Source of the DNA: Bacteroidota bacterium
GTDB taxonomy: Bacteria; Bacteroidota; Bacteroidia; Chitinophagales; LD1
Length of the DNA: 7,352 bases
Assembly (NCBI GenBank): GCA_018267435.1
Contig: JAFDYM010000060.1
Location: forward strand, 1 to 7,352
Direction: 5' to 3'
Below the pieces are notes generated by a model. That model did no database searches. It was not told the origin of the DNA and saw only the letters and a program-made list of their open reading frames with translations. Position 1 is the first letter of the stretch. Each line of letters opens with the position of its first letter. Positions 4,990 through 7,352 of this stretch are shown one piece after another. The position numbers were made by a program, and so were the translations under genes.

Positions 4990-5721
4990 ATGGAAATAAA
5001 TCTAAATAAACTTACTATCGATAACGATGGTTCAAGACTAGATCTTGAGAATAACAATGTATCATTACAAGGTGCCACATTTGGAAAGGTGGAAGTTTTT
5101 TTCAAGGATATTGAGATGCATATTATTGAGAAAATAAAGCAATATTCTAATGGGTATATTTTTGGATGTATAGCATGGTTTACTTCTGAAAATATAATTG
5201 ACGCTTTATCAAAATGCGATAATGTTCAGATAATTATTCAAAAGGAAGACTTTCTTCGACCCGATTTCTCTGATTTGAAAAGTAACATCCTTAGAAGCAA
5301 AAAGTATCGTGCATTATACGCAAGGCTTAAATTCAAAACTGATAAATACAGTTGCAGTTATCCAATAAACGAATTGTCTGTATGTGGTGATCCAAGTGTT
5401 GACCCCGTTAGATGTGTGGGGCATTTTAATTCAGACAAGAATCGAACGATGCCTAGAGCACATAATAAATTTATGGTTTTCTGCGAAGCTACTACTAACG
5501 GTAAAGAAGCATATCGACCGGTGGCTGTATGCACTGGCTCATATAATTACACTATAAATGCTGGTAATTCTTTTGAGAATATTATGTACTTAGAAGATGT
5601 GAATGGTAAGAACGAAATTATAAATGCTTATCTGAAAGAGCATCATCAAATTTTTGCATTATCAGAGTCATTAGATTGGACTCATAATTATAGTGAGCCA
5701 GAGTTTAGAATTGGCACTTAA
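4990..5721 (+). CDS. Phospholipase D-fold protein, putative nuclease
   Basis: A 243-residue protein with one PLD-type active-site half: RAHNKFMVFCE (156-166; His158, Lys160), then CTGSYNYT (181-188; Ser184, Asn186) and NSFENIMYLED (193-203; Glu196). In the canonical HxKx4D motif the Asp position is Cys165, with Glu166 next to it. An upstream segment, FGCIAWFTSENIIDALSKCDNVQIII (58-83), fits the first strand-helix of the fold. Single-motif members such as Nuc and BfiI dimerise to build the site and cut DNA. No signal peptide is seen. The gene is much more AT-rich than its neighbours and lacks their ATA/CTA codon habit, yet lies 7 bp after the peroxidase and 11 bp before holB, suggesting acquisition. 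The nuclease role is inference. Confidence 0.75.
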   Translation: MEINLNKLTIDNDGSRLDLENNNVSLQGATFGKVEVFFKDIEMHIIEKIKQYSNGYIFGCIAWFTSENIIDALSKCDNVQIIIQKEDFLRPDFSDLKSNILRSKKYRALYARLKFKTDKYSCSYPINELSVCGDPSVDPVRCVGHFNSDKNRTMPRAHNKFMVFCEATTNGKEAYRPVAVCTGSYNYTINAGNSFENIMYLEDVNGKNEIINAYLKEHHQIFALSESLDWTHNYSEPEFRIGT

Positions 5722-5732
5722 AGAAAGAACAA

Positions 5733-6884
5733 ATGCAGTTTAAAGAAGTAATAGGTCAGCACGAGGCGAAGAACAAACTACGCGGCATGGTACAAAGCGG
5801 CAAGGTGCCGCATGCCATGATGTTGCTTGGCCCAGAAGGTAACGGCAACCTAGGCATGGCGCTAAGCCTTGCCCAATATATACAGTGCGAAAACCGCACC
5901 GATGAAGATAGTTGCGGTACGTGTTCATCGTGCCAAAAGAACCAGAAATTTATACACCCCGATGTATATTTTACTTACCCAGTAGTAAGCCGCAAAAGCG
6001 GCGAGCCGCCTATAAGCACCGACTACATAACCGAGTGGCGCAGTGCCTTGGCCGATAACTTTTACATGAACGCCAATGACTGGCTGCAGAACATAGGTGC
6101 CGAAAACCGCCAAGGTAACATTACAGTGCGCGAGTGCCACGAGGTAATAAAGCGCATGGGCCTAAAAACCTACGAGAGTACCTATAAGATACAAATAATA
6201 TGGCTGGCAGAATACCTGAAAGAAGCAGGTAACACGCTACTGAAAATAATAGAGGAGCCTACCGAGAACACCATATTTATATTGGTGGTAGAGAATATAG
6301 ATATGGTGCTGAACACCGTAATATCGCGCACGCAAATAATAAAGATAAATGCCATAGATGATGCCGATGTGCAGCAGGCACTTAGCGAACGCTACGATAT
6401 GGATGCCGAGGCCGCCAAGCGCATAGCCCGCATAAGCGATGGCAACTTTAACGCAGCCATGACCTGGGCCAGCGGCGAGGAAAATGCCAACGATAGGCTG
6501 CTGCACCGTTGGCTGCTAAGCTGCTACAACTTGAAGCTAAAGCCTAGCAGTGGCAACACCGCCACGCTGAACGAGTGGGTGGAAGAAGCGGCGAAAATGG
6601 GCCGCGAGAACCAGAAGATATTCTTGAAGTATGCGCTGTTCTTCTTCCGCGAGTGTACTATGATAGGGCTAACGGGCCAAAGCCAAAAGCTAGATGGCGA
6701 GGAGCTGAAATTTGCCACGGGCTTATCGAAGCGCCTGGGTGTAGAGCAGTTTGAAACATTGAACAAACTCATTAACCTGGTGCATTATCACATTGAGCGC
6801 AACGCCAACCCTAAGATACTATTGATGAGTACCTCATTCAAAATAGCATCAGTATTTAAGGGCGAGGAAGTAGAAGTGGCTTAA
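5733..6884 (+). CDS. holB: DNA polymerase III subunit delta-prime
   Basis: A 383-residue AAA+ clamp-loader subunit that helps load the sliding clamp at the replication fork. The opening FKEVIGQHEAKNKL and VPHAMMLLGPEGNG (25-38) match the DnaX/HolB group. The Walker A motif is degenerate: the Lys-Thr/Ser pair is Asn39-Leu40, so no ATP binding is expected, as in delta-prime. Cys52, Cys61, Cys64 and Cys67 form the zinc module. IIWLAEYLKEAGNTLLKIIEEP (155-176) is the DE-box and following helix, and ISRTQ (197-201) is the SRC-type sensor with Thr replacing Cys. A C-terminal helical collar domain follows. No long DnaX-type tail is present, which argues against tau/gamma. It probably shares a transcript with the upstream genes. 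Confidence 0.88.
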   Translation: MQFKEVIGQHEAKNKLRGMVQSGKVPHAMMLLGPEGNGNLGMALSLAQYIQCENRTDEDSCGTCSSCQKNQKFIHPDVYFTYPVVSRKSGEPPISTDYITEWRSALADNFYMNANDWLQNIGAENRQGNITVRECHEVIKRMGLKTYESTYKIQIIWLAEYLKEAGNTLLKIIEEPTENTIFILVVENIDMVLNTVISRTQIIKINAIDDADVQQALSERYDMDAEAAKRIARISDGNFNAAMTWASGEENANDRLLHRWLLSCYNLKLKPSSGNTATLNEWVEEAAKMGRENQKIFLKYALFFFRECTMIGLTGQSQKLDGEELKFATGLSKRLGVEQFETLNKLINLVHYHIERNANPKILLMSTSFKIASVFKGEEVEVA

Positions 6885-6891
6885 GCAGTAC

Positions 6892-7352
6892 TTATTTAGC
6901 GTCCCACTTTTTAGCAAAGTCAAGCATTACCACCTTTAGGTGTTCCAGGGCCTCAGGCTCTATGTTTTCGGGTACATCGTGACGGGTGTGGTAGGTAAAG
7001 TCATGCTTATCGCTATCCATACCTATTACGGTTATACTAGGTATGCCCACCTTGGCAAAGCTCTGTGCATCGCTACCGCCTATAGGTGCCATACCCATTT
7101 TGTACTTTATACTATTGGCATCAAAGCTTTCTTGCAGCTTTTTTATAATAACCGGTGAGTGTACTATACCGCTCAATAGCTCGCGGCCTATAATGGTAAG
7201 CTGGCTGGCTTGGCGTACGTTGTCTATGTTTATCAAGTGCGCATTTTCTTTGTGCAGTTCCGCTTTACGCGACTGCGCATAATAGCGCGAACCCATCAAT
7301 CCCTTCTCTTCGCTGCCAAAGCTTAGGAAACGTATACGGGTATTTTTAAGCA
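6892..7352 (-). CDS. M28-family zinc aminopeptidase, C-terminal part
   Basis: A leftward gene whose 5' end lies beyond the right edge; 152 codons plus the stop are visible. The frame reads through to 7352, so the TTG and ATG near 7294-7299 are internal. IRFLSFGSEEKGLMGS (about 7288-7335) carries the Glu-Glu pair (7306-7311) that supplies the general base and a zinc ligand in M28 peptidases. NIDNV (Asp codon 7222-7224) is the next ligand region. IGGSDAQSFAKVGIP and YHTRHDVPENI (His codon 6988-6990) supply the final ligand. The family removes N-terminal residues from peptides, often outside the cytoplasm; the signal region is not in view. It converges on holB with seven bases between stops and no obvious terminator. 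Confidence 0.87.
   Translation of the reverse strand, partial: LKNTRIRFLSFGSEEKGLMGSRYYAQSRKAELHKENAHLINIDNVRQASQLTIIGRELLSGIVHSPVIIKKLQESFDANSIKYKMGMAPIGGSDAQSFAKVGIPSITVIGMDSDKHDFTYHTRHDVPENIEPEALEHLKVVMLDFAKKWDAK

Noticed and set aside
6940..7282. Two plus-strand open frames over the M28 peptidase
   Set aside because: The minus strand encodes clear M28 catalytic motifs throughout; these are antisense shadows.

Overview
The window looks like chromosomal DNA from a member of the Bacteroidota, probably a Chitinophagaceae-like organism (the family is inference). The evidence is of three kinds. Several gene starts lack a Shine-Dalgarno sequence. Upstream regions carry the Bacteroidota -7 box TAnnTTTG. 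A secreted protein has the MNYQAVVRN-type N-terminal domain common in that phylum. Most genes share a habit of ATA for Ile and CTA for Leu; one gene, at 4990-5721, breaks it.

Layout. Positions 1-706 hold no convincing complete gene. They contain a leftward Bacteroidota-type promoter aimed at the left edge, a possible structured leader, and a cluster of short perfect hairpins and repeats. At 707-1018 (minus) is an HxlR-family winged-helix regulator with a single N-terminal cysteine. It is divergent, across 64 bp, from a DsbA/FrnE-type dithiol lipoprotein at 1083-2072 (plus). At 2320-4088 is a two-gene secreted module: a 493-residue collagen-like protein with 73 unbroken Gly-X-Y triplets, then a 91-residue low-complexity exported protein, closed by a strong intrinsic terminator at 4111-4147. 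A 400-bp gap follows with two related inverted-repeat hairpins and a third unrelated one. Then comes a tight tandem array: a thioredoxin-type glutathione peroxidase (4503-4982), an AT-rich phospholipase D-fold putative nuclease (4990-5721), and the DNA polymerase III delta-prime subunit (5733-6884). The array meets, tail to tail, the C-terminal part of an M28 zinc aminopeptidase (6892-7352, minus) that runs off the right edge.

How they may work together. The HxlR regulator, DsbA-like protein and peroxidase all concern thiol redox chemistry, and the divergent pair could be a regulator with its target (inference). The collagen-like protein and its small partner are probably co-transcribed and exported together. 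The PLD-fold gene differs in composition from the genes on both sides yet sits 7 and 11 bp from them. It looks like a recently acquired cargo or defence-type gene riding a housekeeping transcript. I see no CRISPR array, rRNA, convincing tRNA, transposase or prophage gene.
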